DNA of 64,000 nt from assembly GCF_964253025.1 (NCBI RefSeq), contig NZ_CAXUQC020000001.1, forward strand, positions 4,154,001 to 4,218,000, read 5' to 3'. The notes under the pieces are model-generated. The model saw only the letters and a list, made by a program, of their open reading frames with translations. It searched no databases and was not told where the DNA came from. Positions within the stretch are counted from its first letter, which is position 1. Every line of letters begins with the position of its first letter. A program made the translations under genes and the position numbers. Shown here in pieces: positions 17,183-27,917 of this stretch. The DNA comes from Rhizobacter sp964253025. GTDB lineage: Bacteria > Pseudomonadota > Gammaproteobacteria > Burkholderiales > Burkholderiaceae_C.

Positions 17183-18727
17183 ATGTCGCTTGCCGTCATC
17201 CACAGTCGCACACTCGACGGACTTGTCGCTCCACCCGTGACGGTGGAGGTCGACCTCGCCAACGGCCTGCCCACCTTCACCCTCGTCGGTCTGGCCGACA
17301 CCGAGGTGCGCGAGGCGCGTGAACGCGTGCGGGCGGCGCTCATCAACTGCGGACTGAGCTTTCCGCACAACAAGCGCATCACGGTCAACCTGGCCCCGGC
17401 CGATCTGCCGAAGGAATCCGGGCGCTTCGACCTGCCCATCGCGCTGGGCATCCTCGCGGCCAGCGAGCAGATCGACGTCAAGCTCACGGAGGGCTTCGAG
17501 TTCGCTGGCGAACTCTCCCTGGCGGGGGACCTGAGGCCGGTGCGCGGGGCACTTGCCCTCGCGCTCGCGCTCCGCCGCACGGCCCCCAGCGCCGGGGGTG
17601 CGCGAGCGTTGGTGCTGCCCAGCGGCTCTGCCGCGGAGGCCGCGCGCGTGGGCGGCAGCCTGGCCATCCATGGCGCCCGCCACCTGCTCGAGGTGGTGGA
17701 GGCGTTCCGCCCCACCGACGCCGCCGGGGCCGCCCATGTCCGACCGCTCCCACGTGCGGTGCCTGAGCCGGTGCCGCCCGCGCGCCCATGCGCGGACCTG
17801 AAAGACGTCAAGGGGCAGGCGTCCGCGAAGCGTGCCCTCGAAGTGGCCGCCGCCGGATCTCACTGCCTGTTGATGGTGGGCCCACCCGGCACGGGCAAGT
17901 CCATGCTGGCACAGCGACTGGCCGGCCTGCTGCCCCCGATGACTGACGAAGGTGCGCTGGAGTCCGCCGCGCTCCTGAGCCTGCACGGGAGCTTCGAGCC
18001 GGCCGCGTGGAAGCGTCGGCCCTTTCGCGCGCCGCACCACAGCGCCTCGCAGGCCGCGCTCGTGGGCGGCGGCTCGCCACCCCGACCTGGCGAAATCTCG
18101 CTGGCTCACCGCGGGGTGCTCTTCCTGGACGAGCTGCCGGAGTTCAAGCGCCAGGCGCTGGAGGCCTTGCGGGAGCCGCTGGAGAGTGGTCGGGTCGTGA
18201 TTTCGCGGGCAGCGCGGCAGGCCGAGTTTCCAGCACAGTTCCAGCTGGTCGCGGCCATGAACCCCTGCCCATGCGGACACCACGGCAGCACGCTGCGCGC
18301 CTGCCGATGCGCGCCGGACGTCGTGCTGCGCTACCAGGCGCGCCTGAGCGGGCCCCTGCTCGACCGCATCGACCTGCAGGTGGAGGTGCCGGCGGTCCCC
18401 GCGGCCACGCTGTCCGCAGCGCGCGATGGTGAGTCCTCCGCGGTGGTGGCCGAGCGAGTCGGCCGCGCCCATGCGACCGCACTCGCCCGCCAAGGCGTGC
18501 CCAATGCCGAGCTGCAAGGCGATGCGCTCGACCGCCACGCCGCGATGCCTGCCGATTGCGCGGCATTCCTTCAGGCGGCCTCCGTGCGGCTGGGCTGGTC
18601 CGCTCGCGGGCACCACAGAGTGCTGCGCATTGCCCGCACCATTGCCGACCTGGCCGGCGCGTCCGAGCTCACGCAGACCCACGTGGCCGAGGCCGTGCAG
18701 TACCGGCGCGGCCTCGCCCTGCCATAA
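17183..18727 (+). CDS. comM: ComM/YifB-family Mg-chelatase-like AAA+ ATPase
   Basis: A 514-residue protein with an N-terminal Lon-protease-like fold (MSLAVIHSRTLDGLVAPPVTVEVDLANGLPTFTLVGLADTEVREARERVRAAL), a Mg-chelatase ATPase with Walker A MVGPPGTGKSMLAQRLAG and Walker B GVLFLDELPEF, the zinc-finger-like insert MNPCPCGHHGSTLRACRCAPD, and a C-terminal chelatase domain. ComM is a hexameric helicase that promotes branch migration during natural transformation. It stands alone, so competence function is inferred from the family only. ATG 17183 gives the family start. Confidence 0.92.
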   Translation: MSLAVIHSRTLDGLVAPPVTVEVDLANGLPTFTLVGLADTEVREARERVRAALINCGLSFPHNKRITVNLAPADLPKESGRFDLPIALGILAASEQIDVKLTEGFEFAGELSLAGDLRPVRGALALALALRRTAPSAGGARALVLPSGSAAEAARVGGSLAIHGARHLLEVVEAFRPTDAAGAAHVRPLPRAVPEPVPPARPCADLKDVKGQASAKRALEVAAAGSHCLLMVGPPGTGKSMLAQRLAGLLPPMTDEGALESAALLSLHGSFEPAAWKRRPFRAPHHSASQAALVGGGSPPRPGEISLAHRGVLFLDELPEFKRQALEALREPLESGRVVISRAARQAEFPAQFQLVAAMNPCPCGHHGSTLRACRCAPDVVLRYQARLSGPLLDRIDLQVEVPAVPAATLSAARDGESSAVVAERVGRAHATALARQGVPNAELQGDALDRHAAMPADCAAFLQAASVRLGWSARGHHRVLRIARTIADLAGASELTQTHVAEAVQYRRGLALP

Positions 18728-18938
18728 CACCCGGCACGCCCGTGCCCGGCCGTCGGCCGCCGCAAGAGGGCATGGCATGGCATGGCGCGGCGTGGCGCGC
18801 AAAGGGAGTCGAGGGTCGATCGACCGAGACACCGGCTTCCGGCGAATTGCCGGATCCTCCAGCGTCAGGCGCTCAAGCTCGGGCTCCAGCCTGAATGGCC
18901 CGCCCGGCCCCGGTGGAATCGACACGAACCCCGGCGCG

Positions 18939-19484
18939 TCAGCCGGGCCTTGCCAAAGGCGCAGTCCGCCCCGAGATCACATCGTCGACGAAGGAGGCCT
19001 TGGCCTGGGTATAACCCTCCCGATCCGTGCGGAAGCGAGCCGCCAATTCCCGCTTCAGGCCTGCGTATGCCTGGGCGAGGTCGGGATCGCTCCGAAGTGC
19101 ATCCCGGAAGGCAAGGGTATCGACCCACCGCCGGCTGCCGAAGGGCACGAGGTGCAGGTGATGGGTTCGCACCTCGGGCGACGGCTTGCAGAACCAGTGC
19201 ATCACATCCGGCAGGTACGGGTAGTGGTGGTAGCCGAGCGTGCGGGCGGCCTCAATGGCGCCGGCCCCGTCCTCCAGGGACCGGATGGGCGCCATGATGT
19301 CGATCAGCGGCTTGGCGGCGAGCCCCGGAACAGCCGTGCTGCCGATGTGCTGGACCGTCCCGGTCAGCCAAGGGCCCAATGCATCGACCAGCCGCTGCCG
19401 CTCGACGCCGAAGTCCTCGACCCATTCGGGCCGGTAGGCCACGATCTCGATCGGAGCGTCCTTCTGGCGCGAGAGCGTGCTCAT
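18939..19484 (-). CDS. GrpB family (UPF0157) nucleotidyltransferase-fold protein
   Basis: A 181-residue protein with IEIVAYRPEWVEDFGVERQRLVDAL, QHIGSTAVPGLAAKPLIDIMAPI and HHLHLVPFGSRRWVDTLAFRDALR, the signature blocks of the GrpB/UPF0157 family. The GSTAVPGL...KPLIDI part resembles a nucleotidyltransferase active site. Function is unknown; some members are fused to CoaE (dephospho-CoA kinase). ATG 19484 was preferred to an upstream in-frame ATG at 19535 because it matches the family start. It is convergent with comM across about 210 bp with no clear terminator. Confidence 0.85.
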   Translation of the reverse strand: MSTLSRQKDAPIEIVAYRPEWVEDFGVERQRLVDALGPWLTGTVQHIGSTAVPGLAAKPLIDIMAPIRSLEDGAGAIEAARTLGYHHYPYLPDVMHWFCKPSPEVRTHHLHLVPFGSRRWVDTLAFRDALRSDPDLAQAYAGLKRELAARFRTDREGYTQAKASFVDDVISGRTAPLARPG

Positions 19485-19670
19485 GCAATGGACTCCAAAG
19501 GTCTCGACGGGGGCGCCCATTCTCGCGGTCTGCATCGCCTTCGCGCAAGGCGGCCGGCCATCAACCGCGCTTGCCCCATGGCTGTCTCGACCAGGCCGCG
19601 CCGCGAGTCAGCTCGCGGCCGGGCGCCAATCGACACGGCCAGCCGTGCCGCTTTGGCGCCTCCCTTCCTT

Positions 19671-21146
19671 TCAACCGAGAAATCCGAGGTTCGCGTTGAA
19701 GTTCTTGAGGTTCGGGAACACCATGTTGAGGTTCGTCTCGCTCACCCCGAACCAGCGTCCGATCGTGGCGCCGATCTGCTCCACCGACACACCGGGCAGG
19801 AAGCTGCCGGAACCGACCTCGTCGGCATGGTTCAGGCCCACCTGCGGGAAGCGCCCGTAGATCTCCTTGCCCTTGACGGCGCCACCGTAGACGAAGTGGT
19901 GGGCGCCCCAGCCGTGGTCGGTGCCGTCGCCGTTGCTGGTGAAGGTGCGGCCGAAGTCGGACCCGGTGAACAGCGTGACGTTGTCGCGCATGCCCATGGT
20001 GCCGAGCACCTGGTCGAAGTAGCCGATGGCGTGCGAGACACGCGCCAGCAGGTCGGCCTGGCCCCGGTTCTGGTTGTCGTGGGTGTCGAAGCCGCCCATG
20101 CTCACGAAGAAGACCTGGCGGTTCGCGCCCAGCCCGGCGCGGGCGCCGATGATGCGGGCCACCGTCTGCAACTGGGTGGCGAGGTCGTTGTTGGCATTGG
20201 CGCGCGTGGAAGGCCGGTAGTACTGCGTCGGCGCGGCCACCGTGGAAGCCGAGAACGCGGTCTGGAAGGCCACCTGAGCGTCGATGGACCGGCGCGTGAT
20301 CACGGCCTGTTCGCGGGCCAGCAAGTGGTCCACCTCCGTGCGCGAGACGATCGCGCGGTAGGCCGTTGCGGCCGCGGCCGAACCGAAGAGGTTGCCGGCC
20401 ATGCCACCGATGGCGACCGCACCACCGCTGCCGACCTGGTACTGGAACACGTTCTCGCCGGCCATGAAGACCGCGCCGCCACCGGCCGAGATGCTGGTGA
20501 AGACGGCGTTGCTGTTGCTGCCGCGAAGCAGGTCGCCGAAGCGCCCGCCCCAGCCGATCTTCGCGCCTTCAGGGGCCAGCGCCTGCCACGACGACTGCTG
20601 GTCGTTGTGGGAGAACAGCTTCGGCGGCCGCTTCTTGGTGGTGTTGGCGCGGTACTCCTCCTTCGTCATCGGCTGCAGCAACGGCCCGGCGTTGGCGATG
20701 ATGCCGACACGCGCCTGATCGAACAGCGACTTCATCTCACCCATCGACGGGTGCAGGGCGAAGGTGCGCGTGTTGTTGACGTTGAAGGCCGTGAAGTTCG
20801 GCACGATCGGCAGCACGCCGCCCAGGGCGGCGGGCGTGGCGGCCGCGGCACCGGCATCGGCCGGCGTGCCCACGGCCTTCAGCGCGATCGGGTCCGGCGC
20901 CGTGGAGCGAACGGTCTGGTAGGCCTCCCAGGACGCCGTGTCGGTCGGCAGCACCATGTTGGCCGAGTCGTTGCCGCCATAGAGGAACAGGCACACGATG
21001 GCCTTGTAGTCGCTGCTCTGGGCGACCGCGGCATTCATGGCCGCGAGGTTCATCGCGAACGGCAGGCCCGCCGTCCCGACGGAACCGGAGAGAACCGAGG
21101 CGCGGCGCAGGAACTCGCGGCGCGAGGTGTCGTGGGGATTCATCAT
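19671..21146 (-). CDS. DUF1501 protein, Tat-exported
   Basis: A 491-residue secreted protein. The N-terminus carries a twin-arginine signal (DTSRREFLRRASVLSG) ending near AAVAQS, so a folded protein is exported. The body has IVCLFLYGGNDSANMVLP, FVSMGGFDTHDNQ and FTGSDFGRTFTSNGDGTDHGWGAHH. These are the sulfatase/phosphatase-like metal-binding blocks of DUF1501, an alkaline-phosphatase-superfamily relative of unknown substrate. It is transcribed after the DUF1800 gene (gap 13 nt); the two families are nearly always paired, which suggests a joint extracytoplasmic role. Confidence 0.9.
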   Translation of the reverse strand: MMNPHDTSRREFLRRASVLSGSVGTAGLPFAMNLAAMNAAVAQSSDYKAIVCLFLYGGNDSANMVLPTDTASWEAYQTVRSTAPDPIALKAVGTPADAGAAAATPAALGGVLPIVPNFTAFNVNNTRTFALHPSMGEMKSLFDQARVGIIANAGPLLQPMTKEEYRANTTKKRPPKLFSHNDQQSSWQALAPEGAKIGWGGRFGDLLRGSNSNAVFTSISAGGGAVFMAGENVFQYQVGSGGAVAIGGMAGNLFGSAAAATAYRAIVSRTEVDHLLAREQAVITRRSIDAQVAFQTAFSASTVAAPTQYYRPSTRANANNDLATQLQTVARIIGARAGLGANRQVFFVSMGGFDTHDNQNRGQADLLARVSHAIGYFDQVLGTMGMRDNVTLFTGSDFGRTFTSNGDGTDHGWGAHHFVYGGAVKGKEIYGRFPQVGLNHADEVGSGSFLPGVSVEQIGATIGRWFGVSETNLNMVFPNLKNFNANLGFLG

Positions 21147-21159
21147 CGTGGGTGCCTCG

Positions 21160-22875
21160 TCACTTCTGGATCAGGTAGTCGGGCGAAGCCATCGTCAGCA
21201 CGATGGCAATGCGGACCCGGTCGAGCTTGATCGCCTCGATCTGCGCCTGGTTGGTGGCGGTCGCTGCCGGGATGACGCGGCCATTGACGCCCGCGATGAT
21301 CTCGCTGCGCAGCGCGTCCGACATCTGGCCCGACATGAGGAGCAGGTCGATGCGATCGACCAGCTTGCCGGCGTCATCGGCCAGCGCGACCTCGGCCGAG
21401 AAGTCGAGCTGGATGTCGCGGTTCGCGCTGGCCGGCAGCCAGACGGAACGGATGTAGTTCAGGTAGCCCGCGACCGACACCTCATTGCTCAGCTGCAGTT
21501 CAGGTGCGACCAGCTTCGCGGTGGCCGCGGCGCTGTTGGGCGGCACATAGCCCGGGCGGTAGAAGTTGAAGACGGTCGGGGCCCGCAGCACGGTCTGGCT
21601 CAGGTTGCTGGTCGAGCTGTCGGTGTTGTCGATGCCGGTGAAACGGCCGCTCGTCGAGCGGGCGTTGAAGGCGCGCAGCAGGCCCGACAGTCGCAGCAGG
21701 GGCTCGCGCACCTTGCCGTACTGGTCGTCGCCTTCGGTGTACTGGCGGGCTTCCGGGTCGAGCAGCACCGCCTTGAAGACAGCCGCCAGGTCGCCCCGCA
21801 CGCCACGGCCGTTGTCGTTGAACGCCTTGGCCACTCGTCCCACGTAGGCCGGGCTCGGGTTGCTGGTCACCATGCGCTGGATGAGCAGCTTGCCGAAGAA
21901 GGGGCCGACGTTGGGATGCTGGAAGAGGTGGTCGAGGGCGAGCTTGAGGTCGGCCTCTGCGTCGGCCGTGCCGGTCGCGGGGATCGTCAGGCCCAGGAAC
22001 TTCTTCTCGGACGTCGAATGGAACTTGTTGTAGGCCTGCATCGGGCGCCAGTCGCGCTCGAGGTGGCCGTCGCCGCCGGTGAAGCGGCGATCGGTGCGGT
22101 CGGCGAGGTTGGGGCCGGCATACCAGCTCCAGCCGGTGAACACCTTGGCCAGGCCCTTGATGTCGTCGTGGGTGTAGGTTTCGATCGGCGTCGCGCCGCG
22201 CGTCGTGCCGTCGACATTCAGCTCGTACAGGCCGATCGAGAACAGCTGCATGATCTCGCGCGCATAGTTCTCGTCGGCGACACGGCCCTTGTCGTCTTCC
22301 TTCTGGTTGCGCAGGCTCGTGAGGTACAAGCCCATCATCGGGTGCAGGCTCACGCTCTCGAGCAGGTCGCGGTAGTTGCCGAACGCCTTCTCGCCGAGCA
22401 TGTCGTAGTACGAGGTCACCCCTCGCACCTGGTTCTGCAGCGTGCTGTCAACGAACGAGACGACGAAGATCTGCGACAGGGCGAAGGCAGCCCGCTGGCG
22501 GAGCTGGTCCTGCCCGGACAGGGCCTGCGCCCAGTAGCTCTCGCGGAAGTGGGTCTGGCTGACCGTGGCCTCGCTGGCCGCGAGATCAGCCGCCATGCGG
22601 TCGATGTAGGCGCGGTGCGGGGTGCGGGGCGCCGCCATCTGCCGGTCGATCCAGCGTGAATAGCCCGTCGACTTGAGCGCTTCGATCTCGGCGAGCGTCG
22701 GACCGAACGTGGCCTGCGTGAGGAAGCGCGCGGCTTCCTGGGAGTTCTCCGGCACGTCGTTGGCGGCCGGAGCGGAGTCTTCCTTCTCGCCACCGCAGGC
22801 GGTCAGCACCGCGATCAATACGGCCGCTGCAGCCGCACGGACGCGGCTCCCCGGGATGCCCTGAAGCACATTCAT
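21160..22875 (-). CDS. DUF1800 lipoprotein
   Basis: A 571-residue protein with a lipoprotein signal (LIAVLTACGG, lipobox LTAC). The DUF1800 body shows ARFLTQATFGPTLAEIEALKSTGYSRWIDRQM, NYARE-IMQLFSIGLYELN and KGLAKVFTGWSWY, and the C-terminal part contains VFNFYRPGYVPPNS. The biochemical function of DUF1800 is not established. A GGGAGA site precedes ATG 22875. It is the first gene of a two-gene operon with DUF1501. Confidence 0.88.
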   Translation of the reverse strand: MNVLQGIPGSRVRAAAAAVLIAVLTACGGEKEDSAPAANDVPENSQEAARFLTQATFGPTLAEIEALKSTGYSRWIDRQMAAPRTPHRAYIDRMAADLAASEATVSQTHFRESYWAQALSGQDQLRQRAAFALSQIFVVSFVDSTLQNQVRGVTSYYDMLGEKAFGNYRDLLESVSLHPMMGLYLTSLRNQKEDDKGRVADENYAREIMQLFSIGLYELNVDGTTRGATPIETYTHDDIKGLAKVFTGWSWYAGPNLADRTDRRFTGGDGHLERDWRPMQAYNKFHSTSEKKFLGLTIPATGTADAEADLKLALDHLFQHPNVGPFFGKLLIQRMVTSNPSPAYVGRVAKAFNDNGRGVRGDLAAVFKAVLLDPEARQYTEGDDQYGKVREPLLRLSGLLRAFNARSTSGRFTGIDNTDSSTSNLSQTVLRAPTVFNFYRPGYVPPNSAAATAKLVAPELQLSNEVSVAGYLNYIRSVWLPASANRDIQLDFSAEVALADDAGKLVDRIDLLLMSGQMSDALRSEIIAGVNGRVIPAATATNQAQIEAIKLDRVRIAIVLTMASPDYLIQK

Positions 22876-23089
22876 GATCTCTCCCCCTTGTTGCGAATAC
22901 ACCTGTCTCAGGCAGGGATACGCAGGACGCATACCAGCGCGCCAAGTGGGGAAGGATCGAAAAAGACGCCCGCGAAACCGTCACTTCTGGGCATTTCGCA
23001 CGGAATCACACGCCGCTGCGCGCCAAGCGGGTCGACGTTTCTCGTCCGATGTGAGACGGAATGTTTCGGGTGTAAGTCGCTCGGGCGGA

Positions 23090-25819
<2,730 letters not shown>

Positions 25820-25935
25820 GGGGGGTGGCAGGTGGGTGGGGGCGGAAGGAGTCACGGCAGGCACAGGTGGGCACGAACCGCGGCGCTCGACCCGCGGCGC
25901 ATGCATGGAAAGGCGAATGCAGCAGCCAATGGCGG

Positions 25936-26000
25936 GCGAGCGTGGTTTCGAGCTCCAAGCCTGGCCACCCGGCAGGCCGGGGGTCGCAACGCTCCTTGGA
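25936..26000 (-). ncRNA. S-adenosylhomocysteine (SAH) riboswitch
   Basis: The minus strand has the SAH-riboswitch core. P1 pairs CCAAG (25999-25995) with CTTGG (25959-25955), and the conserved GGAGCGTTGCGAC and CCAGGC segments are in the right order. A small GC stem (CCCGG/CCGGG) lies between them. The pseudoknot pairs GAGCGT (25994-25989) with ACGCTC (25943-25938). SAH-bound RNA is known to turn on ahcY and metH genes. The element sits about 115 nt before the metH ATG. Confidence 0.85.
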
Positions 26001-26006
26001 CAGGCG

Positions 26007-26012
26007 ATTTTA
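26007..26012 (-). promoter_or_regulatory. Predicted -10 element of metH leader transcript
   Basis: TAAAAT on the minus strand matches five of six bases of TATAAT. Transcription would begin near 26000, exactly at the 5' edge of the riboswitch. No convincing -35 was seen. Confidence 0.5.
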
Positions 26013-26177
26013 AGCGCGGCGGGCGTTTCTCGGGTGGCCGGGCACCTCGCCTCCCGGCATTCCGCCCCGGGACGCCCCGGTTACACGGATCGGGCAGGAT
26101 GCGGTTCAATCACGAGGCCCACGCCGACGCTGCACGGCGCCTGGGCAATGTCCTCCTCTCACATGATCGGAAGCCCC

Positions 26178-26831
26178 ATGCCCCATTCGCTGACCTGCCA
26201 CCGCCTGCTTCTCGCCACTTGCCTCGGCACCCTGCTGCTCGCTGCCGGTTGCGGCTCCTCGCCCCGGGAAGTCCCGAAGGTGAGCGGTGCGGTGGAAGGG
26301 TCGGCGCCGGGGCCCGTCTACGGCAAGCCGGGCCCGGGCGGGTTCGTATGGTCACCGGCCATGCAGGCCGCACGTGATCAACTGGAAAGCGCACTGCGCG
26401 GCACGGACGTCACCATCGCCCGCAGCACGGACGACCGCCTGTGGATCACCTTGCCCGGCGACCTCAGCTTCGAGGCCAACCGGGCCGCGCTCAAGCCGGG
26501 CGCGCGCACGGCACTGGACCAGATCGTGGTCGCCCTGCGCCGGCAGACCCAGGTAGACGTGCGCATCGTGGGCCACACCGACAGCAAGGGCTCGGCCTCG
26601 GCCAACAACGCGCTGTCGCTGGACCGGGCGGCCAGCACCCGGGACTGGCTGGTGGCCCGCGGAATGTCACCGGTTCGCATCGCCATTGCCGGTCGAGGCG
26701 CCCAGGACCCGATCGCGAGCAACGACAGCGACAGCGGGCGCGCCCAGAACCGGCGCGTGGAGATCCTGGTCGGCGAGCGCAACGCCGCGCCCGCCGGCCG
26801 CGCCGGCGTCACGCCGCCAGCAGCTCGCTGA
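26178..26831 (+). CDS. OmpA-family peptidoglycan-binding lipoprotein
   Basis: A 217-residue protein with a lipoprotein signal peptide (LLLATCLGTLLLAAGCGSS, lipobox LAAGC) and a C-terminal OmpA domain (about residues 85-200): LSFEANRAALKPGARTALDQIVVAL, VRIVGHTDSKGSASANNALSLDRAASTRDWL, and SGRAQNRRVEILV. Such proteins tether the outer membrane to peptidoglycan. ATG 26178 was chosen; upstream in-frame ATGs at 26163 and 26148 are possible. It lies on the opposite strand between the two halves of methionine synthase. Its last 23 bp overlap the 3' end of the homocysteine methyltransferase gene. Confidence 0.88.
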   Translation: MPHSLTCHRLLLATCLGTLLLAAGCGSSPREVPKVSGAVEGSAPGPVYGKPGPGGFVWSPAMQAARDQLESALRGTDVTIARSTDDRLWITLPGDLSFEANRAALKPGARTALDQIVVALRRQTQVDVRIVGHTDSKGSASANNALSLDRAASTRDWLVARGMSPVRIAIAGRGAQDPIASNDSDSGRAQNRRVEILVGERNAAPAGRAGVTPPAAR

Positions 26832-27858
26832 ACAGGCCGCCGTGCACGCAGCGCGGCTGGTACTTGCCCACCCGGCGAGCGATCTCGGCGATGTGATCGG
26901 GCGTGGTGCCGCAGCAGCCGCCCGCGATGTTGAGGAAGCCCGCGCGAGCAAATTCCTCGACGAGCCCGCCGGTGATCTCCGGCGTCTCGTCGAAGCCCGT
27001 CTCGCTCATCGGATTGGGCAGGCCGGCGTTCGGGTAGCAGCTGATGAAGGTGTCGCCGGCGGCCCGGGCCAGTTCCTCGATGTAGGGACGCATCAAGGTC
27101 GCACCAAGCGCGCAGTTCAGCCCGATGGCCAGCGGCCGGGCGTGGCGCACGCTGTGCCAGAAGGCGGTGACGGTCTGTCCGGAGAGGATGCGGCCGGATG
27201 CATCGGTCACCGTGCCGGAGATGATGACGGGCAGGCGCTCGCCGGTGTTCTCCATCAGCTCATCGAGCGCGAAGATGGCCGCCTTGGCATTCAGCGTGTC
27301 GAAGATGGTTTCGACGAGGAACAGGTCGGCCCCCCCTTCGAGGAGTGCCTCGCCCTGTTCGTAGTAGGCCGCGCGCAGCTCGTCGAAGTGCACGTTGCGC
27401 GCCGCGGGGTCGTTCACGTCGGGGCTGATGCTCGCCGTTCGCGGCGTCGGGCCGAGCGCGCCCGCCACGAAGCGCGGACGGTCCGGGGTGCTGTACTTGT
27501 CGCAGGCCTCGCGGGCCAGACGGGCGGCGACCACGTTCATCTCGCGCGCCAGCGGCGCGAGGCCGTAGTCGTCCTGCGCGACGCTCGTCGCGCCGAAGGT
27601 GTTCGTCTCGATGAGGTCGGCCCCGGCCGCGAGGTACTGCTCGTGGATCTCCCGGATGACGTCGGGCCGCGTGAACTGCAGCAGCTCGTTGTTCCCCTTC
27701 AGATCCTTCGGGTGGTCGGCGAAGCGGGTGCCGCGGTAGTCGGCCTCGCCCAGCTTGTAGCGCTGGATCATCGTGCCCATCGCCCCGTCGAGGATGACGA
27801 TGCGGTTTTTCATGATGCCCGGAAGGGCGGCAGCGCGGGTGAAGGAAGGGGTGTTCAT
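26809..27858 (-). CDS. metH: Homocysteine S-methyltransferase domain of split methionine synthase
   Basis: A 349-residue protein matching the N-terminal zinc domain of MetH (residues 1-350). It has VILDGAMGTMIQRYKL, ADLIETNTFGAT and the zinc ligands in GLNCALGA and GGCCGTTPDHI. It ends where the folate domain would begin in fused MetH, and the folate/B12/activation part is encoded at 23090-25819. A separate HMT gene next to the rest of metH is common in Burkholderiales. The ATG at 27858 was used; MKNRIVILDG at 27813 is an alternative. No riboswitch fits the 59-bp upstream gap. Confidence 0.92.
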   Translation of the reverse strand: MNTPSFTRAAALPGIMKNRIVILDGAMGTMIQRYKLGEADYRGTRFADHPKDLKGNNELLQFTRPDVIREIHEQYLAAGADLIETNTFGATSVAQDDYGLAPLAREMNVVAARLAREACDKYSTPDRPRFVAGALGPTPRTASISPDVNDPAARNVHFDELRAAYYEQGEALLEGGADLFLVETIFDTLNAKAAIFALDELMENTGERLPVIISGTVTDASGRILSGQTVTAFWHSVRHARPLAIGLNCALGATLMRPYIEELARAAGDTFISCYPNAGLPNPMSETGFDETPEITGGLVEEFARAGFLNIAGGCCGTTPDHIAEIARRVGKYQPRCVHGGLFSELLAA

Positions 27859-27917
27859 GCCCCGATTGTAGAAAGCTCGCGCGAACGGGCCCTCGGCATG
27901 GGCATCCTCGCCGCCGA

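Larger units (their letters stand above)
25820..26177. other. Intergenic leader region between metH part 2 and the OmpA-like gene
   Basis: This is a 358-bp gap with no protein gene. Its left two thirds form the metH leader on the minus strand, including an SAH riboswitch (25936-26000) and a -10 element (26007-26012). The right third should contain the divergent promoter for the OmpA-like lipoprotein, which I cannot define. Confidence 0.6.

Noticed and set aside
18765..18800. Tandem GGCAT/GGCGT short repeats after comM, considered as a microsatellite or CRISPR-like array
   Set aside because: Only three or four 5-bp units occur, with no spacers or cas genes nearby.
27859..27917. Search for a second SAH or cobalamin riboswitch upstream of the homocysteine methyltransferase gene
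   Set aside because: The gap is 59 bp and shows none of the conserved boxes.
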